Assembly: GCA_041398905.1 (NCBI GenBank)
Contig: JAWKTV010000014.1
Location: forward strand, 73,429-137,428
Source: JAWKTV01 sp041398905
GTDB taxonomy: Bacteria; Planctomycetota; Planctomycetia; Planctomycetales; Planctomycetaceae
Direction of reading: 5' to 3'
Length of the DNA stretch: 64,000 bases
Every line of letters begins with the position of its first letter. Position 1 is the first letter of the stretch. The position numbers and the translations under genes are program-made. Of this stretch, positions 46,070 to 55,290 are shown one piece after another. The notes beneath the pieces are model-generated. The model saw only the letters and a list, made by a program, of their open reading frames with translations, was not told the origin of the DNA and did no database searches.

Positions 46070-47149
46070 ATGCGGTATCAGCACGTCTGCATCGAGGCGA
46101 TCGCCACACTGTTGCCCCCGTGCGTGGTCGCGTCGGTGTCGCTGGAGGAGCAGCTCGCTCCGGTCTACCAGCGGTTGAATCTCCCGGCCGGTCGGCTTGA
46201 GTTGATGAGCGGCATCCGCGAGCGCCGGTTTTTTGAACCTGGCACTCGCCCCGGTGCCGTCAGCAGTCGGGTCGCCAACCTCGCGATCGATCATTCGCGC
46301 CTTGACCGGACGCAGATCGGCGCGCTCTTGCATGGCTCCGTGTGCCGCGACCAGATGGAGCCCGCGACCGCCGCCGGAGTTCATCATGCCATCGGTGCGC
46401 CTGACGACTGTTTCGTGTTCGACGTCAGCAATGCCTGCCTGGGCTTGCTCAACGGGATGTTGATCGTTGCCGACTTGATCGAGACCGGCCGCATCCGTGC
46501 GGGAGTGGTCGTTGGTACCGAAGTCGGCCGACCGCTCGTTGAGGGGACCATTGACTCGCTGCTTCGCGACCCGACGCTTACGCGGCAGTCGATCAAGCCG
46601 GCGTTCGCTTCACTGACGATCGGCTCGGGAACGGCGGCGATCGTGCTGTGCGACCGACGTCTGAGCCGGCACCAGAACCGGCTCATCGGCGGCAGCGTGT
46701 TGTCCGACACGACCGCGCACGAGCTCTGTGCCGGCGGTGTTGAAGCCGGTGTGCATGGTGACGACCGCCCGCGGATGAACACCGATTCCGAGGCCCTGCT
46801 GCACGCCGGTGTCGCACTCGCCGATCGCTGCTGGCAGCGGTTTCTGGAGCGGCTGCGGTGGAGTCCTGAATCGATCGCGAAGGTCTTCACCCATCAGGTT
46901 GGCCGCGCGCATCGCAAACTGCTGCTGGAGACTCTGGGCATCCCGCCGGCGAAGGACTTCCCGGTTGTTGAATATCTGGGCAACTCGGGTGCCACCGCAC
47001 TGCCAACGGCTGCGACGCTCGGTCTCAGTCAGGGTCACGTCGCGGCGGGCGAAAGGGTCGCCCTGCTGGGGATTGGCAGTGGGCTGAGTTCGGTCATGCT
47101 CGGTTTGGAGTTTGCGAATCCCGCCTCCGTCGCCATTGTCGGAAGTTGA
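46070..47149 (+). CDS. 3-oxoacyl-ACP synthase III-like (FabH/OleA family) thiolase-fold enzyme
   Basis: 359 aa. Thiolase fold with the catalytic Cys in DVSNACLGLLNGM (Cys123), His in VFTHQVGRAHRKLL and Asn in EYLGNSGATALPTA, the complete Cys-His-Asn set of KAS III. SGIRERRFFEPGT and GSGTAAIVL are also typical. It condenses an acyl-CoA with malonyl-ACP, or, if OleA-like, two acyl groups head to head. OleB/C/D partners are absent here, so an unusual fatty-acid starter role seems likelier. It is followed after 1 bp by aroDE. Confidence 0.85.
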   Translation: MRYQHVCIEAIATLLPPCVVASVSLEEQLAPVYQRLNLPAGRLELMSGIRERRFFEPGTRPGAVSSRVANLAIDHSRLDRTQIGALLHGSVCRDQMEPATAAGVHHAIGAPDDCFVFDVSNACLGLLNGMLIVADLIETGRIRAGVVVGTEVGRPLVEGTIDSLLRDPTLTRQSIKPAFASLTIGSGTAAIVLCDRRLSRHQNRLIGGSVLSDTTAHELCAGGVEAGVHGDDRPRMNTDSEALLHAGVALADRCWQRFLERLRWSPESIAKVFTHQVGRAHRKLLLETLGIPPAKDFPVVEYLGNSGATALPTAATLGLSQGHVAAGERVALLGIGSGLSSVMLGLEFANPASVAIVGS

Positions 47150-47150
47150 C

Positions 47151-48632
47151 ATGATCTGCGTAACGATCGGACGTACCCGCCACCGGATGATGATCGCCGA
47201 GCATCAGTCGCTCGTCGAACGGGGTGCGGAGCTCGTCGAACTCCGTCTCGACTGGCTGAATCGCGCGCCGGACCTCAAGCGGCTGCTCGGTGATCGGCCG
47301 GGGCCGGTCATCGTCACCTGCCGCCGGCCCGAAGATGGTGGTCGCTGGAAAGGGACCGAGGAGCAGCGGCAGGCGCTGCTCAGGCACGCCATCGTGCTCG
47401 GCGCAGAGTATGTCGATCTTGAAGACGACATCGCCGCGAAGATTCCCCGCTATGGCAAGACGCAGCGAATCGTCAGCCGGCACAACTTCAATGAAACTCC
47501 GCCCGACCTCGAAGAGCAGTACGCGGAGCTGACCCGTCTCGATCACGATCTGATCAAGTTCGTGACGATGGCCCACTCGCCGACCGACAACGTCAAGCTG
47601 CTCCGGCTCGTATCGTCGGCCAAGACGCCGACCATCGGTTTTTGCATGGGTGAAGTCGGCCTCGCCAGCCGCATCCTGTGCGTGAAGTATGGCTCACCCT
47701 TCGCGTACGCCACCTTCAGCCGCGAACGCATCCTCGCACCCGGGCAGATCGCCTTCGACGACATGCGGTCGATGTACCGCGTCCACATGCTGGACGGAAA
47801 CACCCGGGTGTTCGGCGTCGTCGGCGATCCGATCGCACACAGCCACAGCCCGCTCATTCACAATGCCGCGCTGCAAAGCGAGGGGATCAACGCGGTCTAT
47901 CTGCCGTTCCGGATCCCGGCGGATGAGTTTCAGGCGACGCTCGACGCTTTCTCGGCTCTGGAGATCTCCGGCTATAGCGTGACGATCCCGCACAAGCAGG
48001 CAGCCGCCGCTTACGCGCAGTTTCGCGATGACATCGTCGAGGAGACCGGAGCCGCCAACACTCTCTACCGCGACCCAACCAATCGCTGGTTCTCCACCAA
48101 CACCGACTACGAAGCGGCGCTCGCCACACTGCGGCTCGCGCTCGACGGCGGTGAACTGACCGGGAAACGCGTACTGATGCTCGGCGCGGGCGGCGTCGCC
48201 CGCGCGATCGCCCTTGGTGTCACTCGTGCCGGCTGCCTGCTCACCATCACCAACCGACACAAAGCTCGCGCACAGGAGCTCGCCGAGCAGATCGGCGCGC
48301 AGTTTACCACCTGGGAGAATCGCGGCGCGGTTGATTGCGACATCCTCATCAACTGCACGCCCGTCGGCATGTGGCCGGAGATGAACGAGACACCCTTCCC
48401 GCAGCACTGGCTGCGGGATCACATGCTCGTGTTCGACACGATCTACAATCCGGAGAACACGCTGCTTCTGAAGGAGGCCCGCGAGCACGCCTGCAAAACG
48501 GCGAGCGGACTTGAGATGTTCGTGCGGCAGGCCGCGGCACAATACGAGTGCTTCGTGCGGCAGCCCGCGCCCCTGGAGGTGATGCGTCAGGCGCTCCGCC
48601 AGGGCATCTCGGCCGTCCAGGCGATGCGATAG
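47151..48632 (+). CDS. aroDE: Bifunctional 3-dehydroquinate dehydratase (type I) / shikimate dehydrogenase
   Basis: 493 aa. The N-terminal type I dehydratase (1-210) shows VELRLDWLNR, VIVTCRRPEDGGRW, RIVSRHNFNETP and LIKFVTMAHSPTDN with the Schiff-base Lys. The C-terminal shikimate dehydrogenase (about 220-493) shows VFGVVGDPIAHSHSPLIHN, YSVTIPHKQAA (catalytic Lys), TNTDYEAA, LMLGAGGVARAIA (NADPH) and LINCTPVGMWPE. It catalyses two successive shikimate steps. Fused AroDE is known from plants, chlamydiae and planctomycetes. A weak stem (CGCTGT/ACAGCG, 48634-48656) follows its stop at the convergent junction with FHA-EAL. Confidence 0.94.
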   Translation: MICVTIGRTRHRMMIAEHQSLVERGAELVELRLDWLNRAPDLKRLLGDRPGPVIVTCRRPEDGGRWKGTEEQRQALLRHAIVLGAEYVDLEDDIAAKIPRYGKTQRIVSRHNFNETPPDLEEQYAELTRLDHDLIKFVTMAHSPTDNVKLLRLVSSAKTPTIGFCMGEVGLASRILCVKYGSPFAYATFSRERILAPGQIAFDDMRSMYRVHMLDGNTRVFGVVGDPIAHSHSPLIHNAALQSEGINAVYLPFRIPADEFQATLDAFSALEISGYSVTIPHKQAAAAYAQFRDDIVEETGAANTLYRDPTNRWFSTNTDYEAALATLRLALDGGELTGKRVLMLGAGGVARAIALGVTRAGCLLTITNRHKARAQELAEQIGAQFTTWENRGAVDCDILINCTPVGMWPEMNETPFPQHWLRDHMLVFDTIYNPENTLLLKEAREHACKTASGLEMFVRQAAAQYECFVRQPAPLEVMRQALRQGISAVQAMR

Positions 48633-48728
48633 TCGCTGTTCTCCCCGCGGACAGCGGTGCGAATTCGACTTCGTCGCGCGGCCCCCCGGCCGAGCTGCCG
48701 GTTGCCAGTCAATTGACCTCGCCACCGA

Positions 48729-49887
48729 CTACTCAGCGCCGCCCGTCAGCTCGCTGGCGGGCATCGGCTGTCCGAAGTGGTAGCCTTGCGCGAGTTCAAA
48801 GCCGACGTCCAGGCAAGCCGCCGCCTCCGCCGCCGACTCGACCTGCTCCGCCAGCGCCGTCGCTCCGCAGTCGCGCGCCATCTCTACGAGGGAGCGGACC
48901 AGCTTCGCGCGCGCCCGGTCGGTTGCATCGAGGCCCGATGTCAACTGCCGGTCGAATTTCAGGATATCCGGCGGGACCTTGAGGATCTCCAGCAGTCGCG
49001 AACGACCGGCTCCGAAGTCGTCATACGAGAGCTTGACGTTCAGGTGCCGCAGTCGATCAGCGGCTTCCTGCATCTCGGGAACGTTCTTCACCGCCGCCTC
49101 GTTGACCTCGACGATCAATCGCACGGAAGGAAACTTGAACCGCAGCTCGGCGATCTGCCGGACGACGTCCCGCACCAAGGACTCCTTCGGATGGGTGTTG
49201 ACGTACAGGGAATATTGCGGGCCCAGTTGGCTGCCGTACTCGATCGACAGCTCCCGACAGATCTGGCTGAATCGCTTTTCGTCTTCGACGACCGTGGCCG
49301 CCGAGAGCAGATCCTTCGCGGACTCCAGCCCGGGCCGCTGGCTGCGGGCCAAGGCTTCGTAGCCGACGACACGACTGTCGCTCAGTCGCACGATCGGTTG
49401 AAAGTGCGGCTCGATCGCCCGCTCATCCAGCAACTCCTGAAATCGGCTGAACGTCCAGTCATCGGAGATGCGCTCGACGCATTGACAGGTCTTGCGATCA
49501 ACGTTCATCTCATGCGACGAACGCGGTGGTTCGGCCACGCCGAGGAACTCGACTCGGAACTCGACATCGGCGAACTGCACATGATCGCCATCATGCAGCG
49601 GCGACGTTTCGCGGATGCGCTGGCGATTGACGTAAGTCCCGTTCGTACTCGACAGGTCGCGAACGAACAACTGGTGTTGCACGCGAATCAGCTCCGCATG
49701 CCGGCCGGAAACGCGGGACGACGGCAACACCAGGTCGCATGATGATCGTCGGCCGACGGTCATGCTCGTGCCAACCATTGGGAACTCGCAGCGGCCCCTG
49801 CGCCACCGGACGGCCGAGCAACTGCCACATGGCCTTCAGCTCGATGGATTCTCCCCGCACGGGCACGCTCAACGGGCCAGGAGGCAT
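48729..49887 (-). CDS. FHA domain fused to EAL c-di-GMP phosphodiesterase domain (frameshift near 49,778)
   Basis: About 386 aa reconstructed. FHA: MTVGRRSSCDLVLP, SRVSGRHAELIRV and LSSTNGTYVNRQRI. EAL: VVGYEALARSQRPG (EAL motif), VNTHPKES, IVEVNEAAV, LSYDDFGAGRSRLLEIL, ILKFDRQLTSG, ALAEQVESA and LAQGYHFGQPMP; the main metal and catalytic residues seem present, so it is probably active. The uninterrupted frame starts at 49778, inside FHA strand 2. Upstream, ATG 49887 (GGAAG upstream) encodes MPPGPLSVPVRGESIELK and MWQLLGRPVAQGPLRVP in another frame. Removing one A from CCCAATGG joins it smoothly into VPMVGTSMTVGRR. The likely role is c-di-GMP breakdown gated by binding of phospho-threonine proteins. 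Confidence 0.87.
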
Positions 49888-50126
49888 GGGAACTTCCGCT
49901 GTGAGTAAGACGACGACCTGCGATGACGGAGCGCGTGACGGTTCGCGAACCACTTCTCACAACCGTAGGTCGCCAGCCGATGCAACCTGCGCCAGTCCGA
50001 CTGTTTTCTCAACGAAACAATCGACTCGCAGGGCCGGTCGTCCGCGATTATGACGGCGGGTTCGTCATGCATGGTCGTCGCCCCGTCGCGGACTGGCGAT
50101 CAGGCGTCATTGCCAGCGGCGGACGT

Positions 50127-51003
50127 TCAGGCTGACGGACCTGACACCCGGTTCCGCAGCGTCCCCAGCCCGTCGATCTCGACTTCCACCTCATCGCCCG
50201 GCCGCAGCCAGACCTGCGGCTGACGCCCCATGCCCACCCCGCCGGCGTGCCGGTAAAGATCAGATCGCCCGGCTCCAGCGTGATGAGCTGCGAGACATAC
50301 GACACCAGCCGCGTCGATCCCGAAGATCAGATCGGACGTGCTGCCTGCCTGCATCGTTTCTCCATTGAGTCGGAGCTGTATCGACAACTGATGCGGATCC
50401 TCCACTTCGTCCGCCGTCACCAGCCAGGGACCGATCGGAGCGAACGTGTCAGGCGTTTTTCCCAGCAGCCATTGCTTGCCCGGCTTGCCAATCTGCCAAT
50501 CCCTTGCCGAGACATCGTGGCCATTCATGTAGCCGGCAACGTACTCGAAGGCGTTCGCGCGGGGGATGTTTCTGCCCACCTTGCCGATCACCGCCACCAG
50601 TTCCGCCTCGTAGTCCACCTGTTGACAGACTTCCGGGATCACGATGGCCTGACCCGTTCCGATGATGGTGTTGGCGAACTTGCTGAACACGATCGGTTCT
50701 GGCGGAACCTCCATGTTCGACTCGGCCGCGTGGTCCCGGTAATTGAGGCCGATGCAGATCACTTTACCGGGGCGGGGAATCGGGGCGAGCAGCGTCCCCT
50801 CCACGTATTTTTCCGCCGCGATCCCCGCGTCCAGCCGCATCACGGGCGATTTGCAGGCCGGAGTCACTTGCCAGCAGCCGCTTCAGGGATCGCCCGATGC
50901 GCTCATCGGTTGTGGTCAGGTCGACGTACTTCGGCAACGTCGTGCCCCCCTGCACACCCACCACACGAACACCATCTTCGGTTTGCAGCGTAGCGAGCTT
51001 CAT
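50127..51003 (-). pseudogene. Fumarylacetoacetate hydrolase-family protein (three frameshifts)
   Basis: The start MKLATLQTEDGVRVVGVQGG (51003) is a typical FAH-family N-terminus. The frame shifts near 50830 to the main core LLAPIPRPGKVICIGLNYRD, PEPIVFSKFANTIIG, VDYEAELVAVIGKVG (metal Glu), GYMNGHDVSARDWQ and GKTPDTFAPIGPWLV. It shifts again near 50311 (an extra G) to LVSYVSQLITLEPGDLIFTG and back near 50237-50240 (one G lost from a G run) to VGMGRQPQVWLRPGDEVEVE. All pieces are well conserved. Family members hydrolyse or decarboxylate C-C bonds of 2-oxo acids or ureidoglycolate-like compounds. Divergent from the SDR gene. Confidence 0.83.
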
Positions 51004-51207
51004 CAGGAACACCGTGGAAGAATGACGCGAGCGAATCAGGGAGCGGAGCGGCGAGGCCACCCGCCGCGAACCTGCACGATCGTCAGGGGCGGAACGACTC
51101 GCCCTCCAGACGGCACTTTCGGTCCGACCGCAGACGACGATCGATCGTTTTAGTAGTCTCCGGGCAGACTGCAAGCGTGTGCCGCCATCAAGAGCGAGGA
51201 GAGGTCG

Positions 51208-51975
51208 ATGCGATTCCAGGATCGGACGGTGATCGTGACCGGTGGAGCGAAAGGGATTGGCGCGGGGTGCGTGCGGGTGTTTGCCGCCGAGGGGGCGAAC
51301 GTCGGGCTGCTCGACATCGACGCCGTGGCCTCCCGGTCGCTCGCGGAGGAACTGTCGCGCGACCATTCGAGGCAGGTACTGGCGATTCCCTGCGACGTCA
51401 GTGCCCCCGCCGACCTGCACGAGGCGATCGAGGCGGTCGCGCGGAGCTTTGGGCGCATCGACTGCCTCATCAACAACGCCGGCGCCCATCCCCCGGCGAT
51501 GACGATTGATGACACACGGCTCGAAGATGTCGAGTCGCTGTTTCGTTTGAACTTTCTGGCGACGTACGCCGGCTGCAAGTTCGCCGTGCCGCACCTTCGC
51601 GTGACCCGCGGGACGATCGTCAACATCAGCTCGATGACGGCGGTCCTGGGGCAGGACCGCTCCTCGGCGTACGCGGCGACGAAGGGAGCGCAGCTCAGTC
51701 TCACCAAGGCGCTCGCGGTCGAACTGGGGCCCCAGGGGATTCGTGTCAATGCGGTTCTCCCCAGCAACGTCGAGACTCCCCTAATGCGCGAGTGGGCCGC
51801 GACGCTCGCCGATCCCGAGTCGGCCCTGCGGCGCGTGGCCGAGCTGCAAGTCTTCGGACGGATGGCCAGCCCGGAAGAGATCGGCCGCGTCTGCCTGTTT
51901 CTCGCCACGGAGGACTCGAGCTTCGTCACCGGCCAGGGGATCGAAGTCGAGGGGGGCGCGAGCCTCGATTACTGA
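51208..51975 (+). CDS. SDR-family oxidoreductase (classical short-chain dehydrogenase)
   Basis: 255 aa from the ATG at 51208 with GAGGAGAGG upstream. TVIVTGGAKGIGAGCVRVFA (NAD(P) site), NVGLLDIDAVAS (Asp after beta-2 suggests NAD preference), CLINNAGAHPPAMT, IVNISSMTAVLGQ (Ser), YAATKGAQLSLTKALAVELG (YxxxK) and VTGQGIEVEGGASLDY. A cytosolic alcohol/ketone oxidoreductase; substrate unknown. Divergent from the FAH gene, 204 bp apart. Confidence 0.92.
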   Translation: MRFQDRTVIVTGGAKGIGAGCVRVFAAEGANVGLLDIDAVASRSLAEELSRDHSRQVLAIPCDVSAPADLHEAIEAVARSFGRIDCLINNAGAHPPAMTIDDTRLEDVESLFRLNFLATYAGCKFAVPHLRVTRGTIVNISSMTAVLGQDRSSAYAATKGAQLSLTKALAVELGPQGIRVNAVLPSNVETPLMREWAATLADPESALRRVAELQVFGRMASPEEIGRVCLFLATEDSSFVTGQGIEVEGGASLDY

Positions 51976-52017
51976 TGCCGCGTCGTCGCCCGACTTGTCG
52001 TCGGATCATTGGTCTCG

Positions 52018-52308
52018 ATGAACATCCTCATACTGCGGCAGAGGAATTCCCGATCCGTGGAAGCATTGCCGATGAGTGGACTGCTGGGACTTGGATTTGC
52101 GGGCGCCTCGATGTTGTTCTGGTTCTACGTCTGGACCAGTTGGCGCGAGCGGTGCGTCAAACAGGTGCGGAGGCGGGTGTGGTGGCGCGAAACCCGGTAT
52201 TACTCCCGCGATGATGAGCCCGTTCGCTATTGGTTCACGATGTTCATCTGGTCCGTCTTCGCATCGATCTCCGCTGTTGCTGCGGTAAAGCAGTTCCTGA
52301 AGCTCTGA
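52018..52308 (+). CDS. Small membrane protein with two helices, unrecognised
   Basis: 96 aa from the ATG at 52018, or 78 aa from the ATG at 52072 (MSGLLGLGFAGASMLFWFYV), which looks like the natural start because a membrane helix follows at once. A basic amphipathic loop (WRERCVKQVRRRVWWRETRY) links to the second helix (YWFTMFIWSVFASISAVAAV). Both termini are short. I do not recognise the family. It is 42-96 bp after the SDR gene and convergent with maf. Confidence 0.6.
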   Translation: MNILILRQRNSRSVEALPMSGLLGLGFAGASMLFWFYVWTSWRERCVKQVRRRVWWRETRYYSRDDEPVRYWFTMFIWSVFASISAVAAVKQFLKL

Positions 52309-52332
52309 TCAACTCCCGTCTGGTTCGGTTGG

Positions 52333-52971
52333 CTACCGCAGACGAGTGATTGCTCCGGCACGCTGCAACAGCTCCCACGTCTCCGCCAATGGCAGGCCCA
52401 CGACGTTGCTGAGGCTCCCCTGCACCGACTCCACAAACAGGCTCCCCGCTCCCTGAATCGCGTAACCTCCCGCCTTGCCTCGCGGCTCGCCGGTCTCCAG
52501 GTACCAGTCGACGAACGCTCCGGCGTCCGCGCGAAACCGGACCTCGGTCGTCACCAACAGCGGCCAGCGTCCACCCCGCCCGTCGGTCAACAGCAGCCCG
52601 GTCTTCGCCAGATGAGTCCGCCCCGCATACAGCCGGTTGAACCAGTCGCTGAGCGTCTCCCGATACGCGGCCGGCTCCTCGGGCGGCTTACCCAACACCT
52701 GATATCGCGTCGCCGCGTCGCCGGCAACGATGATCGTGTCCGCCACCAGCATCCAACCGCCGGACCCGTCCGGCAGTGACGCACGGCCCTTCGCCTCTTT
52801 CGCGGCGGCGACCAGATGCAGGCGCGACTCGATCTCCGCCAGCGTCGACGGCCCCTCGAACCCCGGCTCGTTCGTATCGGCCGGCACAACCACCTGCACG
52901 GCGACTTCACCCAGCAGTTGCCGCAGTAGCGTCTGGCGCTGCGGGGATGCGGAGGCGAGTAACAACGGCAT
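52333..52971 (-). CDS. maf: Maf-like nucleoside triphosphate pyrophosphatase
   Basis: 212 aa from the ATG at 52971, giving MPLLLASASPQRQTLLRQLL, the Maf signature (SxSPxR). Also visible: MLVADTIIVAGD (catalytic Asp, ADTIV-like), LGKPPEEPAAYR, GYAIQGAGSLFVESVQGSLS and NVVGLPLAETWELL. Maf proteins hydrolyse modified or non-canonical nucleotides and restrict septum formation in some bacteria. The frame opens 13 codons earlier but without conserved sequence. Confidence 0.9.
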   Translation of the reverse strand: MPLLLASASPQRQTLLRQLLGEVAVQVVVPADTNEPGFEGPSTLAEIESRLHLVAAAKEAKGRASLPDGSGGWMLVADTIIVAGDAATRYQVLGKPPEEPAAYRETLSDWFNRLYAGRTHLAKTGLLLTDGRGGRWPLLVTTEVRFRADAGAFVDWYLETGEPRGKAGGYAIQGAGSLFVESVQGSLSNVVGLPLAETWELLQRAGAITRLR

Positions 52972-53502
52972 GATTCGTGACCTTTCGTAATCTCGGCTGC
53001 GCGGGGCCATCGCCTGGAGTCGTCAGCGTGACTCCGACGACGGCCGATCGCACTAATGAAGTCGGCCGCGTTGCCTGGCCTGCGATCGTAGCAGCCGGCT
53101 GCCTGCCTGTTGATGCTTACCCAGCCGATCCCCTCACGCAGGCGGGGCGACTCAAGTGCGGGGGTACGCCTTTTGATCGATGCGCAGTTAACGTGATATC
53201 TCGCGAAAGAACGCGGTGTGATGGAGCAACAGGCGCCAAGGGCGTTCCCGGCGGATTACCAGATAGCTGCTCAGACTCAATGCCGGCCGAATTTCGGGCG
53301 CACGTCGCAATTCCTATCCTTCAATCGAAATGGTAATGCCGGTAGAATCAGCGGCCGGTGGTTGGTGGGCTGAGAGCGGCTGTGCAGGCGGACCTCCCGT
53401 TTTCGGCTTGCGGTGTTTCCGCATCGAGCAGTGCTCAGCGCGCGTCGCCTGCTGCTTTGAAGAGACCACGTCCATCCATCCACCCTTCGCAGGAGACGAG
53501 CA
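52972..53502. other. Intergenic region, maf / SpoIIE-2
   Basis: About 530 bp without a supported gene. It holds a possible rightward promoter (listed) and the SpoIIE-2 ribosome-binding site. Confidence 0.5.
53320..53348 (+). promoter_or_regulatory. Candidate sigma-70-type promoter of SpoIIE-2/dinG
   Basis: TTCAAT (53320-53325) and TAGAAT (53343-53348; 5 of 6) are 17 bp apart in locally AT-rich sequence, 154 bp upstream of the start codon. The -35 is weak. Confidence 0.3.
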
Positions 53503-55290
53503 TTGGCCGTGCTGAGGATGGTCCGTGGAGACTCGCCAGGGCGCGTAATCGTGCTGTCCGGGGAGCGATGTATTCTGGGGCGACACCCCAACTGTCACAT
53601 CGTGCTCGAGAACCCCGCTGTCAGCCGGCACCATGCGCAGGTGCTGGAAAGTCACGGCAACTACTTCGTTGAAGACCTCCGCAGCCGCAATGGGACGTTG
53701 CTGAACGGCAAGCCACTCGAAGGCCGGGTACAGCTCAGCGAGGGGGATCAGGTTCGCATCTCGGAGATCCTGTTCACGTTCCAGACGAGTATCGTCCCGG
53801 CCGTCACCGACACCGTCTCCAGCCACAATCTGCATGAGACCGAGTCGGTCCGCGACGACACGCCGCTGACGCCCGAAGGCATCGCCATCACGCGGGTGCA
53901 GAACACCGTTGACGAAGAAAGCGGCATCTTCGTTCTGGAGAATCGGTATCAGGAGCCGCCATTCGATTCGCCGGAGGACCCCCCGGTCGTCGGGGCGCTC
54001 GATTCGCGGCACAGCGAGGACTCCCGGAGCGACATCAAGCCGCAGCAGAAGCTGCGCGCGGTCTTGGAGATCGCCCGTGCGCTGGGCGGCGAACTCCGTC
54101 TCGACACCGTGCTCCCCAAGGTGCTGGAGCAGCTCTTCAGTTCGTTCCCACAGGCGGAGCAGGGCTTCATCCTGCTCCGCGATGCCGACAGTGGCCGACT
54201 GCGCGTGATGGCGACCAAATCCCGCACGATGACGGAGAAGGGAGACGCCATCGTCGTCAGCATGACGGTGGTGCGGGCCGCCATGGAGTCGGGGCAGGCG
54301 CTTCTCAGCGCCGATGTCCGAAAGGACGACCGCTTCAAGCGAAGCAGCAGCCTCTCCAAAATGCGAATTCGCTCGATCATGTGCGTGCCGCTGCTGGACC
54401 ATCAGTCCCAGTCGATCGGCGTTATCCAGATCGTCACGCGTAATAGCGACTTTGAGTTCACCCGCGAAGACCTCGACCTGCTCGACGCCGTCGCTTCGCA
54501 GGCCGCGCTCGCCATCGAGAACGCCCGGCTGCACGAAGAGATGCTCGAGCAGCGGGACCTCGAGCGCGATCTCGACTTCGCCACGCAGGTGCAACTGGGC
54601 TTCCTGCCGAAGTCCAAGCCGAAGCTCGAACAGTACAAGTTCGCCGATTACTACGAAGCGGCGCTCCGCATCGGCGGCGACTACTTCGACTACATCACAT
54701 TACCGGACGGCCGCATCGCCATCGCGATTGGCGATGTCGCCGGCAAGGGTGTGCCCGCCGCATTGCTGATGGCCCGGCTGTACTCCTCAACCCGCTATCA
54801 GCTGCTTACCGCTCCCAACCCCGCCGCCGCAGTCACTGGCCTGAACGCCGAAATCGCCTCCAGCGGACTTGGACATCGGTTCATCACATTCCTGCTGATG
54901 GTGCTGGACCCGCTGAAACACGAGGTCGCGTTCGTCAACGCTGGCCACCCGGCCCCCTTGATGCGTACCAAAGCGGGCAAGATCACGCCGATCGGCAAGG
55001 AAGCGTCGGCGCTGCCGCTGGGGATCATGCCCGACCAGACCTATCAGGAGTTCACCTGCAAAATCGCCGCAGGCAGCCTGCTGCTCGCCTTCACCGATGG
55101 CGTGACGGAGGCGATGTCCGAATCGCAGGAAGTTTACGGACGTGAGCGATTCCTGGAGTTCCTGAAAGCCGCCGGTCAACCGATTGACGAAGTGGTGCAA
55201 GGTTTGATCGAGGACGTCGAAGCCTTCTCCGGCGAAGGCCCCATTCGCGACGACACCTGCGTCGTCGCATTCCAGAGACTGCTCTCGTGA
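53503..55290 (+). CDS. FHA-GAF-SpoIIE (PP2C-type) phosphatase, copy 2
   Basis: 595 aa, intact. The TTG start at 53503 is supported by AGGAG 9 bp upstream. FHA (about 1-95): CILGRHPNCHIVLENPAVSR, HHAQVLESH and EDLRSRNGTLLNGK. GAF (about 185-345): ALGGELRLDTVLPKVLEQLF ... MCVPLLDHQSQSIGVIQIVT. A coiled linker (EEMLEQRDLERDLDFATQVQ) leads into SpoIIE: ALRIGGDYFDYITLPDGRIA, GDVAGKGVPAALLMARL, NAGHPAPLMR, AFTDGVTEAMSE and RDDTCVVAF; all PP2C metal Asp residues are present. A cytosolic signalling phosphatase, with FHA for phospho-Thr docking and GAF for a small-ligand signal. The helicase gene starts inside its stop codon (GTGA overlap). Confidence 0.92.
   Translation: MAVLRMVRGDSPGRVIVLSGERCILGRHPNCHIVLENPAVSRHHAQVLESHGNYFVEDLRSRNGTLLNGKPLEGRVQLSEGDQVRISEILFTFQTSIVPAVTDTVSSHNLHETESVRDDTPLTPEGIAITRVQNTVDEESGIFVLENRYQEPPFDSPEDPPVVGALDSRHSEDSRSDIKPQQKLRAVLEIARALGGELRLDTVLPKVLEQLFSSFPQAEQGFILLRDADSGRLRVMATKSRTMTEKGDAIVVSMTVVRAAMESGQALLSADVRKDDRFKRSSSLSKMRIRSIMCVPLLDHQSQSIGVIQIVTRNSDFEFTREDLDLLDAVASQAALAIENARLHEEMLEQRDLERDLDFATQVQLGFLPKSKPKLEQYKFADYYEAALRIGGDYFDYITLPDGRIAIAIGDVAGKGVPAALLMARLYSSTRYQLLTAPNPAAAVTGLNAEIASSGLGHRFITFLLMVLDPLKHEVAFVNAGHPAPLMRTKAGKITPIGKEASALPLGIMPDQTYQEFTCKIAAGSLLLAFTDGVTEAMSESQEVYGRERFLEFLKAAGQPIDEVVQGLIEDVEAFSGEGPIRDDTCVVAFQRLLS

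Noticed and set aside
46070..47149. OleA-type long-chain olefin synthesis locus
   Set aside because: The KAS III fold fits, but OleB, OleC and OleD partners are absent from the neighbourhood.
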